A DNA stretch of 64,000 nt from Delphinus delphis (Eukaryota; Chordata; Mammalia; Artiodactyla; Delphinidae): positions 23,172,148 to 23,236,147 of the forward strand of contig NC_082687.1 of the NCBI RefSeq assembly GCF_949987515.2, given 5' to 3'. Positions 34,770-46,039 of this stretch are shown here, piece by piece (position 1 is the stretch's first letter; the number at the start of each line of letters is the position of its first letter). The notes below the pieces were generated by a model. That model ran no database searches and was not told the DNA's origin. It worked only from the letters and a program-made list of their open reading frames with translations. A program made the translations under genes and the position numbers.

Positions 34770-36330
34770 TGCCTCTCTCATTTTGTTCTAAGACAACAGT
34801 GCCATTAAAGTGATAAAAATCAACACAAAAGGGACTAAAACTTTCGAAGGCATCAGGGGTTCAGCAGTCAAAAGATTTCACCAAAATCCTAAGAGGCGGA
34901 AAGTAGCTGAGAAACGTGCTATGAATGAAACAGAATGGAAGAATCCACAGCCAGAGAGTGAGAGCCCTGAACACGCTCTGGGCTAGAAATCAGCAGGGAC
35001 GGACGGTAGGAAAAAGGATGCTGAACGCGGAAGGTTAAGTGAAAGTCTGACCAAGGAGAACTCCACCTCCGGCCAAGGCAGAGAGGCAGAGACAGCTTCC
35101 AGCAGCTTAACATTTACAGTCAGGTCGGAAAAAAAAAAAAAAAAAAATCTAAAAGAGTTCTTTCTGCCCATTTGAATAAGTGCTGCAGAGACTACTGGTG
35201 TTGAAGCAGGTACTTACCCACTCTCCCATTTATGAGTTCTTGACCTAAAAGGAAGCTTTCTTTTCAATTCATCCTTGAACAGAGACTGTCGGTTTACAAG
35301 ACCCATCCCTGTACAGAGAGTTTACAATAAGACTCTCTCTTTAGGAGGACCAATGTGCAGGAAAAAAAAAAAATTTTCCACAAATGTAAATATGATTACC
35401 AGAAGAAAAACTGGAAGATAAAGTCAAGGAACTTTCCCAGAGCAGAGAGAAAACAAAAGACCCACAGAAAAGGGTTGGGGGTGGGAGAAGGGGAGCTCTA
35501 CATCGACGTGCCCTAAGTTCTAGAGGGTGAAGACAAAAAAATCATGTGTTTTCACAGGAGAAGGAGACACCAAATTTTCCAGCCTAAGAACTAACAAGAG
35601 AGAAAAAAAAAAAATCCAGACATACTTTCATGGCATTTTATACTCCCTAGCATAAAAAGAATATCCTAAACGTTTCCGAAGTGAAAAAAATGATAAAAGT
35701 TCACTGAAAAAAAATGCACGACAGTCATTCTGCCATTGTCATCATTAAATTCTAGGAAATAAATTTAGAGCAACGTTTTCAAAGGTTAAGGGAAATTTTT
35801 TGGTACATAGATTATCTATTTTCAAATGTGAGGTTAAATAAACATATTTTCAGATAGTCATAAATTCAGAACATGTATCTTACTTCCACCTCTCAGAGGA
35901 AATCACTTGAGGCTGCCTCACCAAAACAAGAATGGAAATCAAGAAAGAGAAAGGTGTAAGAAATAACAACAGAAAAGCAGAGCACAGTGAAAGGGACATC
36001 TTAACATATCAGCTATGCAGCAAGCCTGAAAAGCGACTGGTCTCAGGACGAGAAGACATAGGGCCACCAGTAGAAAATCTCAAAGAAGAAAAATGAGGTA
36101 GATTCCAATCAATATAAAAATTAGTCAAACGAGATTAGTGCTATCATGAAAGGTTGTTTACCATTACCAAAGGGAGGGAAGAAGGAGAGGGAGGAACAGA
36201 AACATCAGAAAATATAGAAAACTCTACAAGAAAGCTATTTTTACATATAGAAAGCAAACCAAAATGTGCCATGATTTTGAGCAGTTAGTGGGGTATGAGA
36301 TCACAACAGAACTCATTTGACTTGATGCTA
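34770..36330 (+). mobile_element. Old L1M 5' region
   Basis: AAAATCAACACAAAAGGGAC at the left; at the right AATTTAGAGCAACGTTTTCAAAGG, AAATGTGAGGTTAAATAAACAT, ATTTTCAGATAGTCATAAA, CTTACTTCCACCTCTC and CACCAAAACAAGAATGGAAATC. This order is that of the long 5' non-coding part of mammalian L1M elements. A poly(A) run at 35128-35147 could be internal or mark a separate small insertion. Confidence 0.6.
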
Positions 36331-37845
36331 GGTTGATTCAAGAGGTATGAGGGGTAGGTAACTGGGCCCATGAAGAAGGAAAAGTAATTTTACTCATCAT
36401 CTTTAGAATCCACTTAGAATCCACTTTTGTAAGTAGATCCACTACTTACAAAAATTAGTATTAAACATTCCATGTTATTAAAAGGACTAGTCAAATATAA
36501 TTTTGAAAATATATGTTTAGGGATTATAAAAATAATAACAAATGTAGGAAAGTCAGAAAAGAGAGAAAAGGATAGAAGAGAAAAATAACAATCCTTCACA
36601 ATTCTATATCTATTCAGTTTTAACATTTTCATGTATCTACTCCCATCTTTGCATATACAGTGTGTTTTAATGGTTGATCTATGTAAGTTTTTTTTCTTGC
36701 TTTTTTTTACTGAATATTGTAACAAAAAGTATTCCTCCACACATAAGCCTCTTCATAAATATCTTTTACATGCTTTATCAACTTTTAATTAATTATTGTC
36801 CTAATATCAAATACTTAGTGTTCTTCCAATTTAAAAAATTTTTCAAATTATAGATAATGATGCAAAGAATACATCTGTGCATAAAAATCTCTGCCTCTTT
36901 TGGATTGTTTTCATAGCTTAAATTTCCAGAGGTATAAAACGAACACCGGCTCTAAGAGAAATAAAATAAACTGTGTAAAGATCATTCTGAGTACACCTGG
37001 AAAAGCATGTAATTTAGATAAAGGCAGGGTAATTCTTTGACTTGTGTAAAATGGTACTGTGTGACTTAAAAACAAAAAAACAAAAGATAGGTGTGAGTTC
37101 TTTTCAAGTGCTTTGAGAATCAGTAAGAAAATATGATCCCTTTTGGGTTGAATATACACACAGCAAACTTAGAAACAGCAATCTCCTTTCTCCCCAAAGT
37201 GAGCAATGATTTATACCAGGGAAACAAACAATACTGCTGGTTTCATTCTTTTTATGGCCAATGTATCTCTGCGGAAGCAGTAGAGCAGGTAAAGATTCTG
37301 AGTCAATGATAAAGTACCAGTGCTTATTTACAAGTAGTTTAAAGGGTTGCTTTAACCAATCATGCTTCCTCTTTGCTCCTAATGATTCTTAGAGGGCATA
37401 AAGTTAAGGTAACGGTGTGTATATCTGATTAAATGGAAACTGAATCACCAGATGTATTACAGAATCTTTTTTTTTCAAGAGATATTAAAGAACTGAGGTT
37501 TATATGCAGATCTCCGAAAGAAGAGATCCAAAGACTTCCAAAGATCTCTTAGTGTTTTAAGTTCTAAAGGAAAAACACTAACTAACCTTATATTAATTAG
37601 CTTACAACCCTTAAAACACCACAGGATGCTGGTAGTGTGACGCTTACTTTTGTTTCAGGGATTTCTGCTAATTACTTGGGTGTTCAATGTTAGGGGTCTC
37701 TTTTAGTATTTCCACCTTGGTACAATGCTTGGAACTTCTTAAATTCCCATTAAGTGATTCAAGGTGTTTGGAGAGTAGTGATAACTCAAAATGGTGGAAG
37801 GAGTAAAAAAATAGGACATTATTCTACATTGGGAGTAAGTTACAA
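36331..37845. other. Non-coding stretch, no gene seen
   Basis: AT-rich. Holds a 12-bp-arm hairpin (36425-36453) but no repeat family or coding signal. Confidence 0.4.
36425..36453. repeat. Perfect inverted repeat, 12-bp arms
   Basis: TTTTGTAAGTAG and CTACTTACAAAA around a 5-nt ATCCA loop, next to a direct duplication of TAGAATCCACTT (from 36404). Looks like a local replication rearrangement. Confidence 0.85.
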
Positions 37846-37849
37846 ACAA

Positions 37850-38174
37850 AGAGGGTGCTTAAGGGCCCAGAGTCTGTAGAGCAGGCCACTTAGGGAATCT
37901 GAAAATAGATCCACATGGTGAGAAAATGGATTTGATGAGGAGAAATTGTCCAGAGATAAAGATGGAGAAGTTGACCAGAGATAGATCACAAACAGCTTTG
38001 TATACCAGGTTAAAGTCGTAAAAAAAACCATTGAAGGCATTTAAACACAGAGTGTCATGATAATAAAGAACACGCTAGCTGAAGAATAAGGGAAAAAATG
38101 GGGGGAAAGAGGTGGTTTTAGTTAGTAATCTAGACAAGAGATGATGATGGCCAAAGTTAAGAAAGTAGAACTAG
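37850..38174 (+). repeat. Old dispersed repeat, left part
   Basis: GCAGGCCACTTAGGG, AACAGCTTTGTATACCAGG, then ATCTAGACAAGAGATGATGATGGCC, the same phrase set as at 13.95 kb. The MaLR LTR at 38180 splits it. Confidence 0.45.
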
Positions 38175-38179
38175 GATGG

Positions 38180-38568
38180 TGTTATGGGCCAAATTATGTT
38201 CCCCAAAACGTAGATGTTGAAGCCCTAAGCCCTCGTACCTCAGCATGTGACAGCATTTAGAGACAGGGCATGTAAAGAGGTGATTAGGTTAAATGAGGCT
38301 ATTAGTGTAGGTCCTAATTCAATCTGACTGGTGTTCTTCTAAGAAGAGGAAATACGGACACACAGAGAGACAACAGGGATGTGTGTGCACAGAGAAAAGA
38401 TTATATGAAGACAGGAAGGAGGCAGCCATTTGCAAGCCAAGGGGAGAGGCCTCCACTCTGACACACCTTGAGAGTGGGCTTCAAGCCTCCAGAGCTGTGA
38501 GAAAATAAATCTGTTTTTAAGCCACTCAGTCTGTGGTATTTTGTTGTCAATCCTAGCAAACTAATACT
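38180..38568 (+). mobile_element. MaLR (MLT1A-like) solo LTR with target duplication
   Basis: Starts TGTTATGGGCCAAATTATG; contains AGACAGGGCATGTAAAGAGG, ACTGGTGTTCTTCTAAGAAGAGG and GCAAGCCAAGGGGAGAGGCC; ends GAGAAAATAAATCTG, AAGCCACTCAGTCTGTGG and CAAACTAATACT. The 5-bp duplication GATGG flanks it (38175-38179 and 38569-38573), as expected for MaLR integration. AATAAA is the polyadenylation signal. Confidence 0.88.
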
Positions 38569-38573
38569 GATGG

Positions 38574-38990
38574 CTATAAGTGAGTGGACCTGACAGATAC
38601 TTAGAAGTCACGAATCACAAAACTCAGTGACTGGATATGAGTTTTAACAGAGAGAGGGGAGTCCAGGTGACTGCAGAGAATGGAGCCATTTTCTGAGGTA
38701 GGGACTCCAAGAGGAGGGGCAGGATGGACTAAAACTTAACAAATTCAGCTGTGGACATGTTGAGTTTTTGTAGTTACGACGCACCTAAGTAGAAAATCGA
38801 ATTATAAATTAGATAATTTGATAAATACATGGATCTGGAGCTCAGAATGGAGAGTTTGGCTGGAGAAATGGGCCCAGGTCCATCAACTTACAGATTAATG
38901 AAGTCGCTGCTGGGGAGCAACAGAATGATTGCTTAAACTTGGTGACCTATGGATAAGAGCATATGGAAAGGAAACAGTGACAGAGAAGTC
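38574..38990 (+). repeat. Old dispersed repeat, right part
   Basis: CAGCTGTGGACATGTTGAG, GATCTGGAGCTCAGAATGGAG and TGGCTGGAGAAATGGGC continue the phrase order of the element to the left of the LTR. Confidence 0.45.
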
Positions 38991-39596
38991 CATCTTCCCC
39001 TTGTAAAGGTCACTAAGGGTTTGGCTCTTAGCTACTGAGGCAGCCACTTGAATGTCCACTCAGAAGATGTTTCTCTTTGTGAGTTCCCTTTAATAGGAGC
39101 CTACTTGGGTTCAGGCTTTGGGCAGCAGCATGTCAAGCCCCAGAGAACAAATCATGATTGACACATGGAGATCACAGTTTCTTTTGCCAGGGAATGTTTA
39201 GCAGGCATTTGACCTATCCATCTCCAATGGAGATGTATCTGAAAAGATTTTCTTCTTGATTAAAAGAGGAAAAAAATGTGTGATGAAACATTCACCTCCT
39301 TCTTCTTGAACTTAAGGACTGGTGAGACGATGTCATGCTTGGTAGTGTGGCAGCCACACTGTGAGAATGAGGGAAGGTTAAGAGAACTGAAGAGAAGCCT
39401 CCCCAGAGGTCTGGACTTGTGGAGTTGCTGAACCAATCCTGGAGTCACCTACCTCGTCACTTGTCACGGGAGAAAAACAATCCCACACTGTTTATTCCAC
39501 TTTGGTCAATAATCCTATTTGGAGAAGCTGAAAGCATTCCAGTAGGTACCAGGATTTTCCTCAAATAGCTCACCTACTAAATGATAGGGAAGGTAC
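38991..39596. other. Non-coding stretch, nothing recognised
   Basis: No coding or nameable repeat signal. Confidence 0.4.
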
Positions 39597-40340
39597 TTTT
39601 ACCCCAGTTTTATTGAGATGTAGTTGACATGTAACATTGTATAAGTTTAAGGTATACAATTTGATGACTTAATACACGTATACATTGCACAATAAAGTTA
39701 GATAACACCTCCGTCACCTCATATGATTACCTTTTTTTTGGTGATAACATTTAAGATCTCTCTTAGCAACATCCAAGTATACAATACAGTATCGTTAACT
39801 AAAGTCACCACATTGTACATTAGATTCCCAGAACTTATTCATCTTATAACTGAAAGTGGCTACCCTTTGACCAACATTTCCCCATTGCCCCCAGCCCCAG
39901 CCCCCAGCAACTGCCAATCTCTTCTCTTTGTCTATGAGCCCAACTTTTTTTTTTTTTTTTTTTCATTTTTGGCTGCACCACACTGCTTGTGGGATATTAG
40001 TTCCCCGACCAGGGATTGAACCCAGACCCTCGGAGGTGAGAGCATGAGTCCTAACCATTGGACCACCAGGGAACTCCTGAGCTCAACTTTTTAAGATTCC
40101 ACATGTTAGTGAGATCATACAGTATTTGTCATCCTGTGTCTGGCTTATTTCATTTAGCACTATATCCTCCAGGTTCATCCATGTTGTCACAAAAGGCAGG
40201 ATTTCCTTCTTTTTTATAGCTGAATAACATTACTTTGGTTGTTTTCATGTGTTGGCTATTGTTAAGAATACTGCACTAAACATGAGGGTGCAGACATCTT
40301 TCCAAGACAGTGATTTCATTTTATGGAAGGTATTTTGAAA
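39597..40340 (-). mobile_element. Antisense L1M 3' region with SINE insertion
   Basis: TTTTATTGAGATGTAGTTGACATG, TGACTTAATACACGTATACATTGC, GTTAACTAAAGTCACCACATTG and AACTTATTCATCTTATAACTG lead into GTGAGATCATACAGTATTTGTC, TCCAGGTTCATCCATG and AGCTGAATAACATTAC. This is a well-preserved antisense L1M 3'UTR/ORF2 end. A tRNA SINE splits it at 39950. Confidence 0.88.
39950..40078 (-). mobile_element. Older tRNA SINE (CHR-2-like), antisense, in L1M
   Basis: Poly(T), TTTTTGGCTGCACCACACTGC, CGACCAGGGATTGAACCCAG and GGACCACCAGGGAACTCC: the reverse complement of a tRNA-Glu SINE. Imperfect duplication GAGCCCAACTTTTT / GAGCTCAACTTTTT (39936 and 40079) at the edges. Confidence 0.85.
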
Positions 40341-40393
40341 GTGCCCACCAAGATGTCAGCTCGTTCAGCCTACTACAGTTATGAGCCTTCACC

Positions 40394-40480
40394 TTTTAGT
40401 CTGGGTGTTCCTTTCTCCTCTTTCAGTTTCTTTTTCTCTGGTTTTTAGTCTGGGGGTTCCTTTCTCCTCTTTCAGTTTCT
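40394..40480. repeat. Two-copy tandem duplication, period 49 bp
   Basis: A 38-bp block (TTTTAGTCTGGGTGTTCC... through TTTCAGTTTCT) at 40394-40431 recurs at 40443-40480 with one mismatch. Confidence 0.9.
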
Positions 40481-41010
40481 ATGCAGAAAATAATAATAAT
40501 TTCAAGATAGCACTGACCACCCTCTCTGTGCAAAAATAATAAAATGGAATGAAGTAATTGGTAGGATGTAAGATAGAAAACATCAAGAATTAGTACTTTA
40601 CAGCACCTTATACAATATCCAAGTTTTAAAATGGGTTTTTGCAACAGTCATCAATTAGCCAAGGTACAATATAATTTCAAGTCTGTATTCATTTAATAAT
40701 CAGACAGTAGGTGCTCAACAAAGACTTTCTATTAATTGAATTTGACATGAGAATCACTGAAAAATTATCAGCAAAATCATTTTCAGTTTCCTTGCTGTAG
40801 AAGAAAAACCTCACAGATTGTCACTGCATTTCTTCATAAAAGGAAAGTTTTAAAAACCTAACTATTTTTACCACTTTACTTTTCAATTTTATGACATAGA
40901 ACCCTACAAAGTGAATTCGCTTCTGTGGTCTAAGGCAGGAATAGAGATAAGAAATGTGTCTCCGGTTTCCCAGGGGAATTCCAAGAAACCCTTTAAAAAA
41001 AGAAGGGGGG
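40481..41010. other. Non-coding stretch, nothing recognised
   Basis: AT-rich. No coding or nameable repeat signal. Confidence 0.4.
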
Positions 41011-41345
41011 GGGTTTCCTGGTGGTGCAGTGGTTAAGAATCTGCCTGCCAATGCAAGGAACACGGGTTCGAGCCCTGGTCTGGGAAGATCCCACATGCCG
41101 CGGAGCAACTAAACTGGTGCGCCACAACTACTGAGCCTGCGCTCTGGAGCTCACAAGCTACAACTGCTGAGCCCGCGTGCCACAGCTACTAAAGCCCGTG
41201 TGCCTAGAGCCCGCGCTCTGTGACAAGAGAAGCCACTGCAATGAGAAGCCTGTGCACCGCAACGAAGAGTATCCCACACTTGCCACAACTAGAGAAAGCC
41301 TGTGCAGCAACGAAGACCCAATGCAGCCAGAAAAATAAATTAAGA
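41011..41345 (+). mobile_element. Long CHR-type SINE
   Basis: tRNA-like head with GTGGTGCAGTGG and GGGTTCGAGCC boxes, then the long CHR body with repeated CAACTACTGAGCC-like units and an AAAAATAAATTAA tail. More mutated than the short CHR copies. Target duplication unclear (AAGAAGGGG versus AAGAAGAGG). Confidence 0.9.
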
Positions 41346-41662
41346 AGAGGGTTAACATAAATTACGAAAAAAAAAAGGATAATGCCAATTCTCTTTAAGC
41401 ACTACAATACATAGAAAAATGAAGAAAACCTCTCAATTCTTTCTATGAATTGAACAAAATTCTGAAATTAATCTTGAAGATATGTACACTACTCAAAACA
41501 CACACACACGCACACACAAATTCCAAAGACCAATTTCACTTATGATTATCAACGTAAAAGTCCTAAAGAAAATATTTGCAAACAGAATCCATCAATACTT
41601 CTTCAAAAAGAAGAGTAGTGCATCAGATCAAATATGGCATATTCTAAGATCATTCAGTCTGA
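41346..41662 (+). mobile_element. L1M ORF2 reverse transcriptase fragment
   Basis: One frame reads RPISLMIINVKVLKKIFANR, matching the L1 reverse transcriptase start ([20 protein letters not shown]), then IHQYFFKKKS and DQIW. Catalytic motifs lie beyond the break. Confidence 0.8.
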
Positions 41663-41664
41663 GA

Positions 41665-42635
41665 AAATGTATTAATACTAAGTCAGATCATGTCACTTCC
41701 CTGCTCCAAAACCTCCAAAAACTTTCCATTTCACACAGAGTAAAAACCACAAATTCTTACATGACCTAAAGGGTTTGTATAACCTGGCACTCTATATAAA
41801 TAACTGTTGCGGGCCTTCCCTGGTGGCGCAGTGGTTAAGAATCCGCCTGCCAATGCAGGGGACACGGGTTCGAGCCCTGATCCGGGAAGATCCCACATGC
41901 CGCGGAGCAACTAAGCCCATGCACCGCAACTACTGAGCCTGTGCTCTAGAGCCCATGCTCCGCAACAAGAGAAGCCACCGCAATGAGAAGCCCACGCACC
42001 GTAACGAAGAGCAGCCCCCACCTGCCGCAACTAGAGAAAGCCCAGCGCAGCAACAAAGACCCAATGCAGCCAAAAGTAAATAAATAAAATTTTTTTTAAA
42101 AAGTATTTGCGTCAACATCTTTAATAATAATAATAACTGTTGCCCCTGCCTCTTACTCTCTCCACTCAGTCACACAGTTCCAGCCACACTGGACACTCTG
42201 CCACTCCTCAAACAACCCAGGGATGTTCCTGACTTAACAGCCTTGCACTGCTACACCCTTTGTCTGGAACACTTTACACAAGTATCTGTGGGGTTAAATC
42301 CCTCACCGCCTTCAATTTTTTGCTTAAATGTCACCTTCACCATAAGGCTTACGCTGTCCCCTCTGCTTAAATTTGCAACTGTTCTACCTCCATCCCTGAT
42401 GCTTCTGATTTTATATGCTGCTCTGTTTTCCTTATTCTATAGCATTTCTGTATCACCTAGAACTGATTCAATGTATTTATACATCGTGATTTTTATTTAT
42501 TGTCTCTCTCTCCTGCCACAATACAAACTCTGAAAGAGCCAGGACTCTGTTTTGTTCACCACTGCATTCCACATGCCTACAACAGTACCTGACACATAGT
42601 TAGCATTCAATTGATTTTTTTAATAAATGACGGAA
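41665..42635 (+). mobile_element. L2 LINE 3' region interrupted by a CHR SINE
   Basis: Left part: CAGATCATGTCACTTCCCTGC, TTCACACAGAGTAAAAACC. Right part: CAGCCACACTGGACACTC, CTTTGTCTGGAACACTTTAC, TTAAATGTCACCTTCACC, then CTCTGAAAGAGCCAGGACTC and CCTGACACATAGTTAGCATTC. Together these span the L2 ORF2 end and 3'UTR in order, with the SINE at 41811-42131 between them. Confidence 0.85.
41811..42131 (+). mobile_element. Long CHR-type SINE with extended 3' tail
   Basis: Head GGGCCTTCCCTGGTGGCGCA, B-box-like GGGTTCGAGCC, long CHR body, then TAAATAAATAAAA and T8. A further roughly 30 bp (AGTATTTGCGTCAACATC) and an (AAT)n tail precede the right copy of the 12-bp duplication AATAACTGTTGC (41799-41810 and 42132-42143). 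The extra bases lie inside the duplicated site and so arrived with the SINE RNA. Confidence 0.9.
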
Positions 42636-43602
42636 TGATTATTTAGTATATCTGAAGAAAAGTCACATGGTATTCTTTATCGAAACTAAAAAACCATTTG
42701 ACAAATAAATATACATTCTTGCTAAATACCCAGCAAAATAGAAATTTATGGCTAAATCCTTAAGATTTACCTCAAGAATATTCTTAGTGGGAAAACGCTG
42801 GATGCACTCCACTACCATCAGGTAAAAGGGTGCTCACTATTACCACTAATACTTCACACTGTATGGGATGTATTAGCTGATTCAGTTAGAAATAGAAAGA
42901 AATTATCAATACAAAAGGAAGAGGCAGAATAAACTATCACTACCTGGAGATGAGAGAATTATACACCTAGAGGAAAAAATCAAATAAAAAACTACCAAAA
43001 TGAACATAAGATTTAGTGAGGTATCAGAACATAAAATTAGTACCTAGAAAGCAATAATCTGCATATATACAAACAATGACCAGTTATCATACCTATAATG
43101 GAACAGAAGGTCAAATTTACAACAGAAACAATAACACAAAATAATTGGTAAAGTACTTAGGGATTATTTTTCAAATAAATGTGCAAAACTGTATTAGGAA
43201 AACCTAAACATGATTAGAAATGGCAATTGAAAAAAAATACATGTTATCAAAATGTCAATTCTCCCTAAATTAATTTATACATTTAAAATTATACCAATAA
43301 AATCTCAGCATATTTTTTTTCTGGAAATAAGCTGATTCTACAGTTAATATGGAAAAAACAAGTAAGTACAAGAGGAAAGTTCTATAACTTTAGAGCAGTG
43401 AGAGAAGACTAGATTGTTCAGATTTTAAAACATACTATGAAACCTCAGTGATCAAAATAATAAGTATTGGGCACATGATTCAGCCAACCAAAGGAGCAAA
43501 ACAGAAGTCCAGTGAATTCAGAAAAAGAAATACAAATGGCTCTCAAATATGTTAAACAATATTCAATCTCACTTATAAAAAATTTCAATTAAAACTATAC
43601 CA

Positions 43603-43707
43603 GCTTTATAACAAAGTGAATCAGCAGAAACTAACACACAATTGTGAAGCAATTGCACTCCAATAAAGATGTTAAAAAATTAAATTAAATTAAATTTAAA
43701 AATTTAT
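43603..43707 (+). mobile_element. Tiny 5'-truncated young L1 inside L1M
   Basis: Only the last ~75 bp of an L1 3' end (AAAGTGAATCAGCAGAAACTAACAC, CAATAAAGATG) plus a TTAAATTAAATT tail. AAAACTATACCA (43591-43602) and AAAACTACACCA (43708-43719) are the target duplication, with one substitution. Confidence 0.8.
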
Positions 43708-44072
43708 AAAACTACACCAAGATACCATTTACACCTCACAAATCTGTTAAGTTCCAGCGGGTTTGATAACACATTGTATCGGTAAGCATAAAAAAAATAC
43801 ACTCGCACATGCTGCTGATGTCAATTGGAGGGCAACTTAATATCAATCAACATTACAAATACATGTATCTTTGATTCAGTAATTCTACTGCTCAGAATTT
43901 ACCCTAAAGAGGTGCTCATGCTTCTGAAATGATGCCTTTCAGGACTGTTGTAATAAGATTAAAAACAAGCTAATGTCTATTAATAAGAAAGTAGTTAAAT
44001 AAATTACGGTGCATCCATTCAGTGGAATGCAGTGCAGCTGTAAAAATGACACTGAGGTCTTTATTACTGATC

Positions 44073-44464
44073 GGGGCAGACTGGGTTACCACTCACCAGT
44101 TAGTCACAACTCCCCTACTGGGATGTTTCTCCCTGCAGGAGGATTATATATCCCCATCCCTGTTGAACTTGGGAAAAGGTATGACTTGCTTTGTCCAATG
44201 AAACGTGGGCATATATGTCATGGGTCACTTTCAGACAGAAGATTTAAGAGCCAAGATGTGATTTTCCATGCCCTTTTTCCTCTCTGTCGTGAACCTAGCA
44301 ATGTTCCATATAGATGTTGCTCAATCAGCCTGAACTCTCAAGAGATAATGACCTGGACAAGGGCTACAGATGACTCACAATAGACACGTATTGTAAGAGT
44401 GAGATACCAATCTATGTAATTTTAAGGCACAGAGATTTTAGGATCAACATAGTAACCTATCCTG
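44073..44464. mobile_element. About 390-bp insertion in L1M, LTR-like
   Basis: The L1M reads up to GAGGTCTTTATTACTGAT and resumes at GCACTCATGTAGAAAACTCTCC; the block between is foreign. It ends with TAAGGCACAGAGATTTTAGG and AACATAGTAACCTATCCTGG, a phrase type found at the end of MaLR-like LTRs. Family uncertain. A 124-codon frame crosses the junction and is incidental. Confidence 0.5.
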
Positions 44465-44574
44465 GCCAATGCACTCATGTAGAAAACTCTCCAATATATG
44501 TTGTCAGGTGAAAAAAGCAAGGTACAGAAAAGTGTGACCAAGTATGCCACACTTTGCTTAAAAATAGAGGGGAA

Positions 44575-45143
44575 TGTTCATAGCAGGACTATTCACAATA
44601 GCCAAGACATGGAAACAACCTAAACATCCATTGACAGATGAGTGGATAAAGAAGATGTGGTACATATATACAATGGAATATTACTCAGCCATAAAAAAGA
44701 ACGAAATAATGCCATTTGCAGCAACATGGATACAACTAGAGATTATCGTACTCAGTGAAGTAAGTCAGAAAGAGAAAGACAAACACCATATGATATCACT
44801 TACATGTGGAATCTAAAGTATGACACAAATGAACCTATCAGTGAAACAGAAACAGAATCAGGGACATAGAGAACAGACTGGTGGCTGCCAAGGGAGAGGG
44901 GGTTGGGGGAGGGATGGAGTGGGAGGTTGGGGTCAGCAGATGTAAGCTTTTATATATAGAATGACTAAACAAGGTCCTCCTGTACAGCACAGAGAACTAT
45001 ATTCAATATCCCATGATAAACCATAATGGAAAAGAATATTTAAAAGAATGTGTATATGTAAAACTGAATCACTTTTCTGTACAGCAGAGATTAACACAAC
45101 ATTGCAAATCAACTATACGTCAGTAAACAAATATTAAAACTGA
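44575..45143 (+). mobile_element. 5'-truncated young L1 with perfect target duplication
   Basis: Starts within ORF2 and keeps an uninterrupted 80-codon C-terminus ([56 protein letters not shown]), then the 3'UTR to CTATACGTCAGTAAACAAATA and an A-rich tail. The 15-bp duplication AAAAATAGAGGGGAA (44560-44574, 45144-45158) is exact. The intact frame suggests a fairly recent copy. Confidence 0.93.
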
Positions 45144-45310
45144 AAAAATAGAGGGGAAAAATAACATATAAACATACGTGTGTACTAGCTCATACAAGCA
45201 TAAAATTTCTCTGGATGATTTTTATCTCTTAGGGCCAATGGATCTGGACAAATGGAAAAGACAGTTGAGACATTTGACAGGATACTTCATTTTATATTTT
45301 CTGACACTTG

Positions 45311-46039
45311 ATTCTATGTAAGTATTATTGATTCAAAAACTTAAATACATTCTTACGGAAAGAAACACCTGACTCTAAAACATATGTTGGCATAAAATCT
45401 TAAGAAAACAAGTAGGAGAGAGAACAATGACCAAATTATCAAACGCCTTAGCAGCTTATTGCCACAGTTTCGGTTTTGTCCTTGGAAGATACGGAGCCAG
45501 AAGAGCTTTCAGCAGGGAGAACACAGGACCAGACTCGTGTGCCCACCACGCAAGCAATGTGGAAGATGAATTAGAAGGGGGAAAACTGAAAAGTGAGATA
45601 TGATGAGAATGATATTTCCTTCAGATTCATCTCAGTGTCCTACTCAACAACATGCACAGTAAATTTCCTAGGGTGACACCCAATAGCCACTGTCTGCAAC
45701 ATCATTCAACTTTTCCCTGACAACACCTAAGCTTGAAGAATAAAACAGTGTAGGAATCAATACACCTTCAGCTGCTCTAGCATATTGGAACAACATTTTA
45801 TCGAAATATGTCAACATTTATACTAGAATTACATGAAAATCAAGATTTATCTTATATGTTATTCAAAATTCATTTGACTCTGGCTTCTGTGAATACCAGA
45901 GATGGTGTTTTGATTTTTCAATTTTGTTATAAATACTTAAGTTGCCAAGTTCCATCATCCATCTAAAATAAAAGACCTTACGGGAACCTTAGAGTTTCCC
46001 CAATAAAGGAGTCCTGCTTCTCAGGCGAGATGGAAATGA

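Larger units (their letters stand above)
42650..45310 (+). mobile_element. L1M ORF2 to 3'UTR, interrupted three times
   Basis: ORF2 wording from AGTCACATGGTATTCTTTATC through CTCACTATTACCACTAATAC, ATGTCAATTCTCCCTAAA, CATACTATGAAACCTCAGTG and AAAACTACACCAAGATACC. Its 3' part includes TCAGTAATTCTACTGC, AAATTACGGTGCATCCATTC, GTGAAAAAAGCAAGGTACAG and ATTTCTCTGGATGATTTTTATC. Interruptions lie at 43603-43707, about 44073-44464, and 44575-45143. Confidence 0.85.

Noticed and set aside
44009..44383. 124-codon frame as a gene
   Set aside because: It starts in L1M sequence and runs across the junction into an inserted LTR-like element, so it cannot be an ancestral coding unit.
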